Shown here: positions 17,897 to 26,075 of the stretch, piece after piece | How positions within the stretch are numbered: the stretch's first letter is position 1 | Layout of the letters: each line of letters opens with the position of its first letter | Origin: Bacteroidota bacterium | GTDB taxonomy: Bacteria > Bacteroidota > Bacteroidia > Flavobacteriales > Flavobacteriaceae | Assembly: GCA_027621175.1 (NCBI GenBank) | Contig: JAQCCM010000001.1 | Location: forward strand, 62,001 to 126,000 | DNA length: 64,000 nt | Reading direction: 5' to 3' | Notes under the pieces: generated by a model | Told to the model about the DNA's origin: nothing | The model's database searches: none | What the model saw: the letters and a program-made list of their open reading frames with translations, nothing else | Program-made: the position numbers and the translations under genes

Positions 17897-18847
17897 CTAA
17901 AACCGAAGTAAAATACTAAACAATCGCAACGGATTTAGCCTATGTTTTCGTGCTTGGAAGGTAGTCCGAAAACGTTCAGAAAAAGTGTCATAGGCACGTA
18001 TAATGGCATGCACATTATCGAACTTAAGTTGCAGCATAAAATACAACACGAGCGTGGTGTCAAATGCCGCACGAACCACATAAAGCCATAGCAGTGGGAG
18101 TAGGGCTAGGTTTTTGGTATAGGTCAATAAGGAATTGCGAATGTTGTAATACAATTTCCGTGGACTTTCTGCGGCTAATGAACCACCACCCAAATGCAGC
18201 ACTTCGCTAGTACCTACCGCCCAAACCTGATAACCCTCTCCTTGTGCGCGTAAGCATAAATCAATTTCCTCAAAATGCATAAAAAACGAAGGATCAAAAC
18301 CACCGAGTGTAGTAAATGCCGCTTTTCGAACAAACAAACAAGCACCGCTAGCCCAAGTAACTTGAACCGTATCGTTGTATTGCCCCGTATCCCGCTCACA
18401 GGTTTTGCCCACTCTGCCACGGCAATAGGGAAGTCCCATAAGGTCTAAATAACCGCCTGCTGCGCCTGCATATTCAAAATAATCCGGCTTGTTTAGGTCC
18501 TTAATCTTTGGTTGCGCCATCGCCGCTAAGGGCTGCGCGTCAAAAAGGGCGACCATTGGAGTAGTCCAATCAGGTCTAACTTCCACGTCGGAATTTAGCA
18601 AGCAAATAAGGGGTTCGTCAATTTGGGTAATACCCTTGTTATAGCCCTCGGCATAGCCGTAGTTTTGGTCTAAACCAATCCATTTTACCGATGGGAAATC
18701 AGCCTCTAAAAGGTCTTTTGAATGGTCCGTTGAGGCGTTGTCAATCACGTAAATGGTAGCAGTCCCCGAATGCTGTAGTACACCAGGCAAAAACCGCTTT
18801 AACAAGTCGGCACCGTTGTAATTCAGTATGGCAATGGCAAGACTCAT
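17897..18847 (-). CDS. Glycosyltransferase family 2 protein
   Basis: The protein has 316 aa from the ATG at 18845-18847. The GT-A core begins L-A-I-A-I-L-N-Y-N-G, with D-N-A-S-T-D, the metal-binding L-N-S-D-V-E-V and a later W-A-S-G-A-C-L-F-V-R-K. It resembles rhamnosyl/galactofuranosyl-type transferases of cell-surface polysaccharide synthesis; donor and acceptor are unknown. The C-terminal portion is hydrophobic and may touch the membrane. It overlaps the upstream gene by ATGA. This gene pair next to holA is a flavobacterial arrangement I recall as recurrent. Confidence 0.86.
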   Translation of the reverse strand: MSLAIAILNYNGADLLKRFLPGVLQHSGTATIYVIDNASTDHSKDLLEADFPSVKWIGLDQNYGYAEGYNKGITQIDEPLICLLNSDVEVRPDWTTPMVALFDAQPLAAMAQPKIKDLNKPDYFEYAGAAGGYLDLMGLPYCRGRVGKTCERDTGQYNDTVQVTWASGACLFVRKAAFTTLGGFDPSFFMHFEEIDLCLRAQGEGYQVWAVGTSEVLHLGGGSLAAESPRKLYYNIRNSLLTYTKNLALLPLLWLYVVRAAFDTTLVLYFMLQLKFDNVHAIIRAYDTFSERFRTTFQARKHRLNPLRLFSILLRF

Positions 18848-19293
18848 AGCTGCAGTTGGTTTAGGGGAAATTCTTCTATAAACCGATAGGTTTCGTTCTC
18901 CGTGTCTATCTGACAATATACGTGTTGTAGCCCATTAGTAAGCATCAAAAAAGAGGCGTTTAAGGCCAATTGATAGCGTGCAATCTGGTCAAAAGTGTTT
19001 TGTGTGATTTGTATGGAGGGTGCTTTACATTCCACCAATAAATGGATAGTAGCATTTTTTCCCGCCACGACCACATCAAAACGTTTTTGTTGTCCCATCA
19101 CATCAAATTGTTTTTCCACACTAAGGCGTGTTTTACTAATGCCCTTTTGCAGTAAGTCTTGTACCACGTGTTGGCGCACCCATTCTTCGGGAGTAAGAAC
19201 CACAAACTTTTTTCGAATGGGATCAAAAATAGTGCGTTTGTTTTCGTTACTTTTGGTTTTAAAGCTAAAAGATGGAAATGCCAACTGTTGCAT
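18844..19293 (-). CDS. PD-(D/E)XK nuclease-fold protein (HsdR N-terminal-like domain)
   Basis: The protein has 149 aa from the ATG at 19291-19293. The block I-R-K-K-F-V-V-L-T-P-E-E-W-V-R-Q-H is followed by F-D-V-V-V and V-E-C-K-A-P, forming the D-x(n)-E-x-K active site of type I restriction HsdR N-terminal domains. There are no helicase, methylase or specificity genes nearby, so it is not part of a restriction system here. It may be a stand-alone nuclease or DNA-end-binding protein. It is coupled by ATGA to the glycosyltransferase and divergent from holA with 29 bp between starts. Confidence 0.8.
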   Translation of the reverse strand: MQQLAFPSFSFKTKSNENKRTIFDPIRKKFVVLTPEEWVRQHVVQDLLQKGISKTRLSVEKQFDVMGQQKRFDVVVAGKNATIHLLVECKAPSIQITQNTFDQIARYQLALNASFLMLTNGLQHVYCQIDTENETYRFIEEFPLNQLQL

Positions 19294-19322
19294 AACCACA
19301 AAAGTGCTAAAATTATTTTTCA

Positions 19323-20324
19323 TTGGACGCATACGCATCGGTAAAGAGTGCTATTTCGCAGCGAAATTTTTCGCCTATTTATTTTTTAATGGGTGATGAG
19401 CCTTTTTTTATTGATGAAATAAGCAAGCTGCTCACCGAAACCGTCTTACCCGAAGACCAACGTGATTTTAATCAAACCATATTGTATGGAAAAGATACAT
19501 CCATAGAAGAAATTGTTTCGGTGTGCAAGCGGTTCCCTATGATGGCAGACTACCAATTGGTAGTGGTGCGAGAAGCACATGAACTCAGTCGTACTATCGA
19601 GCAGTTAACGGCCTATGCCGAGCAGCCACAACCTACAACGGTTTTGGTGATATGTTATAAAAATAAGAAGTTAGATAAGCGTAAAAAACTCTCAAAAGCC
19701 ATTCAAAAAAATGGAACGATTGTAGAAACGAAAAAGCTTTATGACAACAAACTGCCTTCGTGGATAGAACAGCGTGTACATGCTATGAAACGCAGTATCG
19801 ACTACAAAGCGGCGGCGGTGTTGGCAGAAAGCGTAGGGGCGGATTTGGGTACGCTAAACAATCAATTAGATAAGCTATGCCTTGTAGTTGCAGCGGGGGA
19901 TACCATTTCTACGGATCATATCGAACAACATGTGGGTATTAGCAAAGAGTACAATAATTTTGAGTTGCGCAAAGCCTTAGGCACAGGGAATGTGGCACAG
20001 GCATATAAAATTGCACATTACTTTGGGAGGCATCCAAAACAACATCCACTTTTGGGAACCATCAATAGCTTATATGCCTTTTATATGCAGTTGTTGACTT
20101 ACCACGGCTTACCCTCAAAGAACCCGGATACGGCTGCAAAAGCGTTGGGTGTTCATCCGTTTTTTATGAAAGAAGTTGAACAGGCAGCACGACGTTATCC
20201 GCTTAAGTCAATCGTTCCTATTTTGGGGGTTATTAAAAAAGCAGATTTGGCAGCCAAAGGCGTTGATGCCGTTCCAATTTCAGAAGGGGAGGCCTTACAG
20301 CAATTGCTTAGTAAAGTGGCTTAG
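19323..20324 (+). CDS. holA: DNA polymerase III subunit delta
   Basis: The protein has 333 aa. The N-terminus S-P-I-Y-F-L-M-G-D-E-P-F-F-I-D is typical of the clamp-loader delta subunit, which opens the beta clamp. The start is TTG at 19323, because no ATG lies between the divergent gene and the conserved region. Domains follow the AAA+ module I-II plus helical collar order. Its stop is followed within 2 bp by repeat module H1. Confidence 0.9.
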   Translation: MDAYASVKSAISQRNFSPIYFLMGDEPFFIDEISKLLTETVLPEDQRDFNQTILYGKDTSIEEIVSVCKRFPMMADYQLVVVREAHELSRTIEQLTAYAEQPQPTTVLVICYKNKKLDKRKKLSKAIQKNGTIVETKKLYDNKLPSWIEQRVHAMKRSIDYKAAAVLAESVGADLGTLNNQLDKLCLVVAAGDTISTDHIEQHVGISKEYNNFELRKALGTGNVAQAYKIAHYFGRHPKQHPLLGTINSLYAFYMQLLTYHGLPSKNPDTAAKALGVHPFFMKEVEQAARRYPLKSIVPILGVIKKADLAAKGVDAVPISEGEALQQLLSKVA

Positions 20325-20325
20325 C

Positions 20326-20386
20326 AGTTCTCGATACAATTTTCTATCGAAAATCACCTGTCTGCCGACAGGTAGGCTCGAACTGA
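20326..20386 (+). repeat. Repeat module H1 with an inserted small palindrome
   Basis: Begins AGTTCTCGATACAATTTTCT and runs to TATCGAAAATCAC at 20357; this 32-bp part is identical to 20773-20804. At that point 20 bp (20358-20377) are inserted, then the module resumes TCGAACTGA. The insert together with the preceding C forms the hairpin CCTGTC-TGCC-GACAGG (20357-20372). Confidence 0.8.
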
Positions 20387-20407
20387 TAAGGTTTAGATGT
20401 GGTACTG

Positions 20408-20451
20408 TCACTTCGAGTATTCCGGCGGTACGTCGGGATGTATCGAGAAGT
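20408..20451 (-). repeat. Palindromic repeat module H2 (44 bp)
   Basis: On the minus strand it begins ACTTCTCGATACATCCC and ends ATACTCGAAGTGA, the same 44-bp module as 11976-12019 with a different centre (GACGTACCGCCGG). It lies 20 bp after module H1. Confidence 0.75.
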
Positions 20452-20482
20452 TTACGTACAATTTGTACATTTAAATTATAAA

Positions 20483-20771
20483 ATGTTATCATGTTTATAT
20501 ATTAAAGTGTGCAGATAACACCTATTACACAGGTATAACATCAGATTTAGAAAAAAGAATCTCTGAACATGAATCAGGAGCGTATAAAAATAGTTACACC
20601 TACTTTAGGCGACCCGTTGAGCTTGTATTTTTTGCTGAATTTACAAATGTAGATTTAGCTATAGCCATGGAAAAACAGATAAAGAAATGGTCACGAGTTA
20701 AAAAGGAGGCACTGATAAATGGAACGTTTGCTCATTTACCGAATTTGTCTAAAAAGAATTTTAAAAAATAG
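20483..20771 (+). pseudogene. GIY-YIG endonuclease-family gene with a one-base shift after its start codon
   Basis: From 20487 the frame reads Y-H-V-Y-I-L-K-C-A-D-N-T-Y-Y-T-G-I, then T-S-D-L-E-K-R-I-S-E-H and on to a TAG at 20769-20771, about 95 residues, the usual size. V-Y-I and Y-Y-T-G-I are the GIY-YIG signature, with Arg and His of the next helix and a later Glu in E-K-Q-I-K-K-W. No ATG, GTG or TTG precedes it in frame after TAA at 20472. An ATG lies at 20483-20485, out of frame by one T (20486); removing it gives M-Y-H-V-Y-I-L-K. So either the start is broken, a sequencing error is present, or a rare ATT/ATA start is used. Copies of repeat module H1 lie on both sides. Confidence 0.72.
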
Positions 20772-20772
20772 T

Positions 20773-20813
20773 AGTTCTCGATACAATTTTCTATCGAAAA
20801 TCACTCGAACTGA
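20773..20813 (+). repeat. Repeat module H1, uninterrupted copy
   Basis: Begins AGTTCTCGATACAATTTTCT, continues TATCGAAAATCACTCGAACTGA and ends at 20813-20814. It can fold as a hairpin (ATTTTC/GAAAAT around TATC, outer TTCTCGA/TCGAA). It starts 1 bp after the GIY-YIG stop codon. Confidence 0.8.
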
Positions 20814-20819
20814 CAACTA

Positions 20820-20880
20820 GCCTAACTACTACTGCCTATTGCCTAATCACTATTGCCTATTGCCTAACAACTATTGCCTC
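20820..20880. repeat. Short direct repeats of the type TATTGCCTA
   Basis: Seven imperfect units of A-C-T-A-(A/T)-T-G-C-C-T-A type occur in about 60 bp, ending next to the E1 stop codon. A similar array is at 48921-48983 beside the hisIE stop. No coding potential is seen. Confidence 0.65.
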
Positions 20881-20882
20881 TC

Positions 20883-23291
20883 CTACAGTGCAGGAAACTG
20901 ATTTGGTTTTGCCTCGTGCATGATGGCATATACCGCTTCTACAATGTCCTCAACAGAAGGTTTTGAGAAATAATCTCCATCCGTGCCGTATGCTGGGCGA
21001 TGGTCTTTGGCGGTTAGCAATGTGGGTTGGCTATCTAAATGCTGATATATATGTTGTTTTGCTAGTAATTGACTTAGAATATAGGCGCTTCCACCGCCAG
21101 GAACATCCTCATCTACGATGAGTAAACGATTCGTTTTTTGGACACTCGCTCCAATAACTGCGGTTGAGTCGAATGGAATGAGCGATTGTACATCGACTAC
21201 TTCAGCGTTAATGTCCATTTTCATCAATTTTTCTACTGCGGATTGTACCAGGCGTAGGGTAGAGCCGTAGGATACAATGGTAATATCTGTACCTGTGCGT
21301 AACTGTTCAGCTACGCCAATAGGGACGGTAAACTCGCCAAAGTTTTCCGGTTGTTTTTCTTTAAGTCGATAGCCGTTAAGTGGCTCAATAACTAGGGCAG
21401 GATCACGACCTTGTAGGAGTGTATTGTACATGCCACTTGCTTGGGTGAGGTTTCGCGGTACTAATATATACATCCCTCGTAGTAAACTCACCAATCCACC
21501 CATAGGTGATCCCGAGTGCCAAATCCCTTCTAAACGATGTCCACGTGTCCTAATAATTAGCGGAGCGGCTTGTTTCCCTCTTGTACGATAATGCAATGTT
21601 GCCAAATCATCGGACATGAGTTGTAGGGCATAGAGCACGTAATCTAAGTATTGAATTTCAGCAATCGGACGTAAGCCCCTAAATGCCATCCCGATACCTT
21701 CGCCAATGATGGTTGCTTCACGAATACCTCGATCGGCTACACGTTCCTCCCCATAAATTTCTTGCAGCCCCTCAAGCCCTTGGTTTACATCGCCAATTTT
21801 TCCACTGTCTTCTCCAAAAACAAGCATTTTTGGATGTTTTTTTAGCAATGCATTAAAATTATCACGCAGCACCACACGTCCGTCAACCAAAGCGGTTTCA
21901 TCAGCGTATTTTGCAGGAATTGTACTAACGTTTAAAGATGAATTTTCAAACGTATTGTAAAGCGAATCGCTATATAATGCTTGGGTTTCTTGTTGTTTGT
22001 TTTTCCACCAATCGGCTAGTGCAGACCTTGCTTGGGTGTTTTTTCCTTTAGTCAAAAATAAGGTCTCACGAACTGCAGTATAGATAGACTTTCGATAAAC
22101 TAGGCTCTTTTTGCTCAGCGATGATGCTAGGGCTGTAAGGGTATTCGTGTCTGGGAATTCCTGCGCTACTTGCTGTAACAAAATTTGCGCATCTTTTTGT
22201 TCTGCCTGAATGGGAGCTAAATAGGCATCCCAAGCGGATGTTTTGGCTTCTCTTACCGCTGTTATTGCTTTCTCTTCAAGAGCTATAATTTCGGATTCTG
22301 TAGCCATGTTTTGAGCAATAATCCATTTTCTAAAGGTAGTATTACAATCAAACTCCTTTTCCCATGACAATCGCTCACTAGACTTATAGCGTTCATGCGA
22401 ACCAGATGTGGAATGCCCAAGGGGTTGTGTGAGTTCAGTAACGTGTACCAAAACAGGGACGTGTTCTGTTCGTGCTACATTACTTGCCCGTGTATAAGCA
22501 TTGATAAGAGCAGGATAATCCCAACCCACAACCTCTATGATTTCAAGTCCTTTGGCATTTTCGTTACGCTGCATGCCTGCCATAGCTTTTGAAATGCTTT
22601 CTTTAACCGTTTGAAAAGAATTGTCAACAGAAATGCCGTATCCATCGTCCCAAACGCTAATCACCAACGGCACCTGCAACACGCCTGCAGCGTTTAGGGT
22701 TTCAAAAAACAAGCCTTCACTAGTACTAGCATTTCCAATGGTGCCCCATGCGACTTCATTTCCATCATTCGAGAGGGAACTGTCTTGCATGCAAGCTACC
22801 TTTCGAAAAAGTTTTGATGCATGCGCTAATCCAAGTAAACGAGGCATTTGAGCTGCTGTACATGAAACATCTGAATAGGAATTTTTTGTTTCAACCAGCG
22901 GAAGTAAATTTCCTTTACTGTCAAGCGTATCTGTGTTAAAATGACCCACCATTTGCCTTCCTGAAGACATGGGCTCAGCAATGGGGTCGGCGTGACCATA
23001 TACACTTGCAAAAATATGATTGGGCTTGAGGGCGCCAATCGCCATCATAAAGGTTTGATCACGGTAGTACCCCGATCTAAAATCACCATTTTGAAAGACT
23101 TTTGCCATGGCAATTTGTGCGAGTTCTTTGCCGTCGCCAAAAATGCCAAATTTACCTTTTCCGGAAAGCACTTCTTTTCTGCCCAATATACTTACCTGAC
23201 GACTCAACGAAGCAATATAGAAATCGTTTAAGATATCTTTTTTAAAATCGTCAAAGGTGCCTTTAGAGGAGGCAAGGTTTACGCTTTTCAT
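20883..23291 (-). CDS. 2-oxoacid dehydrogenase E1 component, fused alpha and beta subunits
   Basis: The protein has 802 aa from the ATG at 23289-23291; an upstream TTG falls inside the -7 box and is rejected. Residues 1-400 are the E1 alpha part (G-T-I-G-N-A-S-T-S-E-G, thiamine diphosphate site, and G-H-S-T-S-G phosphorylation-loop-like motif). Residues 470-800 are the beta part (F-G-E-D-S-G, R-G-I-R-E-A-T-I-I-G-E-G). It decarboxylates a branched-chain 2-oxoacid or pyruvate and passes the acyl group to an E2. E2 and E3 genes are not nearby, so the substrate is not settled. Confidence 0.9.
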   Translation of the reverse strand: MKSVNLASSKGTFDDFKKDILNDFYIASLSRQVSILGRKEVLSGKGKFGIFGDGKELAQIAMAKVFQNGDFRSGYYRDQTFMMAIGALKPNHIFASVYGHADPIAEPMSSGRQMVGHFNTDTLDSKGNLLPLVETKNSYSDVSCTAAQMPRLLGLAHASKLFRKVACMQDSSLSNDGNEVAWGTIGNASTSEGLFFETLNAAGVLQVPLVISVWDDGYGISVDNSFQTVKESISKAMAGMQRNENAKGLEIIEVVGWDYPALINAYTRASNVARTEHVPVLVHVTELTQPLGHSTSGSHERYKSSERLSWEKEFDCNTTFRKWIIAQNMATESEIIALEEKAITAVREAKTSAWDAYLAPIQAEQKDAQILLQQVAQEFPDTNTLTALASSLSKKSLVYRKSIYTAVRETLFLTKGKNTQARSALADWWKNKQQETQALYSDSLYNTFENSSLNVSTIPAKYADETALVDGRVVLRDNFNALLKKHPKMLVFGEDSGKIGDVNQGLEGLQEIYGEERVADRGIREATIIGEGIGMAFRGLRPIAEIQYLDYVLYALQLMSDDLATLHYRTRGKQAAPLIIRTRGHRLEGIWHSGSPMGGLVSLLRGMYILVPRNLTQASGMYNTLLQGRDPALVIEPLNGYRLKEKQPENFGEFTVPIGVAEQLRTGTDITIVSYGSTLRLVQSAVEKLMKMDINAEVVDVQSLIPFDSTAVIGASVQKTNRLLIVDEDVPGGGSAYILSQLLAKQHIYQHLDSQPTLLTAKDHRPAYGTDGDYFSKPSVEDIVEAVYAIMHEAKPNQFPAL

Positions 23292-23300
23292 AAAGTATGG

Positions 23301-23308
23301 CAAATTTA
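23301..23308 (-). promoter_or_regulatory. -7 box TAAATTTG for the E1 gene
   Basis: It matches TAnnTTTG and lies 9 bp before the ATG at 23291, so the mRNA leader would be only a few bases. It decides against the TTG start at 23303. Confidence 0.5.
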
Positions 23309-23336
23309 CGAAAAATGCACGTATGCTAAGGTTAAC

Positions 23337-26075
23337 TTAAAACCAACTTCTTGAAAAAAGTTGAACTAAGGTAGCGGGCCGCAAGGACAGTTGAAATCGG
23401 ATCTGCTTTGGGTAAGCATTTTTTGACATTAAATTTCCTGTTGCATCATATATTGGGAAATGCACCTCGAAAAAGTCTGGAATTAAGTTAAACGATATGC
23501 CGGTACCCCAATGGGTATATGTTTTTTTTGTGCTGTTTTTAATCCAGCCAACTTCTGCATAGCCTTCTATCCAACGCCAAAGAGTCGTTGAGGCCTGAGC
23601 TGTAATAAGCCATTTGTTAGCACTGTCAACAGCACCAGTAGTTCGCAAAGCTCCCTCAGCCTTAATATATTGTTGTGAGAAAAAACCCTCTGTTTCGGAA
23701 CGGCCATATAAATCATATTGAAACAAATAATCATTTACACGTGAGCTATTATAATCGAAATAGCTGTCATCCAATTTATTTTGAAAAAAGCCACCAGCAA
23801 AAACACGAAATGTTAGTCTTCTGTTGGGTAAATAATACCTAATATACTCCGTTTCTGCGCTAAGCTTTTTAAATGCATTTGCCCATTGAAATTCTGTTCT
23901 GTAGGAAATATTTTGTAACGCATCACCGCTTTTAGATTCAAAGGATGCCAAACTTACTCCATAATTTCTCCGACTGTCATCTTCTGGTAAATCTTCAAGA
24001 CGTACCGAAATATAACGAATCAATAAGGAAGTGCGATCTTTTTGCTGTATGCCATTTGGTCGAAAATAAAACTGTATTGATGGACTGAAAGTGCTATATC
24101 TTTTATTAGGGGTGTAATTATAAGACGATCCAAAAAGCGTTGACCGTGTGAGATAATGCGATTTGTTTTCATAGTACTTATTCCAAATAAGATAGCCCAT
24201 CCCATTCGATTGACCACTTTTTATACCTAATTGAGGGCTTAGCTTAAATCTAAAATTAGTACTCAGCAAACTACTGTTTCCAAAAGATAACCCAGTTAAA
24301 AGTCCATCATAGACGTTGTAGCCAAATTCTGGTGACAACAATAGAACTGAGTTGCCGCTTTTTGGAATATCTTGAAACAATCTCAAACGCAAATTATTTC
24401 TAAAAAACCTTTTGTTTAGGTTATAACTGTTGTTGTTTAGCGATAACTCTGGGATTAAATGATTTTTATTTACGGTTAGCTCTTTGATACTTTTCTTGTC
24501 AAAAATCTTGCGATAAGGCAACGAACTAGCTAAAATCCATAGCGTGTTTTCTTCATTATTTTGAGTTGTAATAGACAAAGGAACAGCGGTGTTTTCTTTT
24601 GTGCTATTTATAGTCAATTCGTATTTTTCTTTTGCTATTTTTTTTGCAGAAATAGATAGATCACCATTGTTGTTTTGGGTTATGTAGTGATCAAAAAACC
24701 AGTCGATTGGCTTCGCTGTTCTTTTTGATAATTCGTTACGTAATGCTGTGTCTAATCTGGGCGTTACGGGTATTGTTTTCAATGCTTCTAGAACGCTGTT
24801 ATTTTCTAGATACGAGCTCAAGTAGAGCAGCGCTAATCCTGCTCGGTATGGGTTGGCAACCCTGCGGTTGTAACGTGTGAGTTTGTCATTATTTGTGTTT
24901 AATGCCTGTCCTCTGTTGTTATTTGCTGATACGTTGGCTGCAATTTCCCAGCTTCTATAATATGGCGCTTGTGTGAAATGGTAATTCTTGATGAAGGGCA
25001 AGGAATTCAGATTCCCTGTCATTTTTAAATTTGGGTAATATTTGTTTACATATTCTTGCCACAGAAAATACGGCAATCCGGCTGTTACCCAATGTGTATT
25101 CTGTTGTTGCAAACCAAAGCGATTTTGAACAGCGTGTTCTAAAATTGCTTTTAATAATTTTAATTCCACAAGCTGGTTTTTATCAAATGCGCCTATAAAT
25201 TGTGGTATGGATTCTAATACTAAAAGTGGTTTTTGTGCGTAATCTTTCTGAAGCGCCCACAATACTTGTGGGTCATTATGCGGAAATATACGCTCCATAA
25301 AAGATGAAATACGCTTTAATTCAAGCTGAAAACCACTGTTTTCGTTTGATGGTAACATATCCGTTATAAGCTCGGATTTCCCAAAGGCAATTTGCTTATA
25401 CGTGTCTTTTGTTGTTAAAAGAATGGGGGAGTAGCCTGTGTTGTTTTTTGTTGGAAGAATTTGATTGATATCTTCGGGAATATCAAAGCGATAATTTATT
25501 TTGGCGCTAGACACCTCTGGATAGCCAATACCTAAATTACTCTCCTTAACCCAAGTACCATCTGGGTTTTGCATAGCAAGTACTAGATGCCAATGCTGTG
25601 CGTACAATTCTTTTTTTGAGATTCCGTATTTGAAGAGTGATTCATTTGGTAATTGAACGGTGTAATGAATTGTAAAAGAAAAGGATGTGTTTGGCGCAAT
25701 TGATTTTGGTAGCGATATTTCAACAATATCCATAGCATTTGACAAGCGCTTCCAATTCAGCACATCTTTTTGATGACGTACTTCTGAGATAGATGTGATG
25801 CCTCTGTTTTTTTTATTCGATCGAATTAATTTGTAATCGTAATCATTTGCTAAAAACATTCCCAAAGGACTGCGTTCCGATGCATATGCATGATTCCAAT
25901 CTAATAACGTGATTGTATCAACGGAAACATCACTAGTGTTTGACCAATGAATTTCTTGCGATATATGAAGGGGATTCGAAGTCCCATTCCAACGCACTTC
26001 TATGTCGTAACTGTTTTGCCCAAAGGCAAAAGCAACACAGCACAACAAACAAGAAATGAGGAGTTTTTGAGGCAT
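23337..26075 (-). CDS. M1-peptidase-like periplasmic domain fused to an outer-membrane beta-barrel
   Basis: The protein has 912 aa with a signal peptide ending A-F-G-Q. Residues 20-480 follow the M1 aminopeptidase pattern (N-terminal beta domain, then helical domain ending K-P-I-D-W-F-F-D-H-Y). The zinc motif HExxH is missing: the corresponding helix reads L-E-H-A-V-Q-N-R-F. Residues 560-912 alternate polar and aromatic residues as in a beta-barrel and end in W-F, a usual last strand. It is probably an inactive, surface-anchored relative with a binding role (inference). A LOG gene starts upstream without any gap. Confidence 0.75.
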   Translation of the reverse strand: MPQKLLISCLLCCVAFAFGQNSYDIEVRWNGTSNPLHISQEIHWSNTSDVSVDTITLLDWNHAYASERSPLGMFLANDYDYKLIRSNKKNRGITSISEVRHQKDVLNWKRLSNAMDIVEISLPKSIAPNTSFSFTIHYTVQLPNESLFKYGISKKELYAQHWHLVLAMQNPDGTWVKESNLGIGYPEVSSAKINYRFDIPEDINQILPTKNNTGYSPILLTTKDTYKQIAFGKSELITDMLPSNENSGFQLELKRISSFMERIFPHNDPQVLWALQKDYAQKPLLVLESIPQFIGAFDKNQLVELKLLKAILEHAVQNRFGLQQQNTHWVTAGLPYFLWQEYVNKYYPNLKMTGNLNSLPFIKNYHFTQAPYYRSWEIAANVSANNNRGQALNTNNDKLTRYNRRVANPYRAGLALLYLSSYLENNSVLEALKTIPVTPRLDTALRNELSKRTAKPIDWFFDHYITQNNNGDLSISAKKIAKEKYELTINSTKENTAVPLSITTQNNEENTLWILASSLPYRKIFDKKSIKELTVNKNHLIPELSLNNNSYNLNKRFFRNNLRLRLFQDIPKSGNSVLLLSPEFGYNVYDGLLTGLSFGNSSLLSTNFRFKLSPQLGIKSGQSNGMGYLIWNKYYENKSHYLTRSTLFGSSYNYTPNKRYSTFSPSIQFYFRPNGIQQKDRTSLLIRYISVRLEDLPEDDSRRNYGVSLASFESKSGDALQNISYRTEFQWANAFKKLSAETEYIRYYLPNRRLTFRVFAGGFFQNKLDDSYFDYNSSRVNDYLFQYDLYGRSETEGFFSQQYIKAEGALRTTGAVDSANKWLITAQASTTLWRWIEGYAEVGWIKNSTKKTYTHWGTGISFNLIPDFFEVHFPIYDATGNLMSKNAYPKQIRFQLSLRPATLVQLFSRSWF

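Noticed and set aside
18844-19293. Restriction-modification system
   Set aside because: Only an HsdR N-terminal-like domain is present; motor, specificity and methylase genes are missing.
20820-20880. CRISPR array
   Set aside because: Units are about 9-12 bp with no regular spacers and no cas genes.
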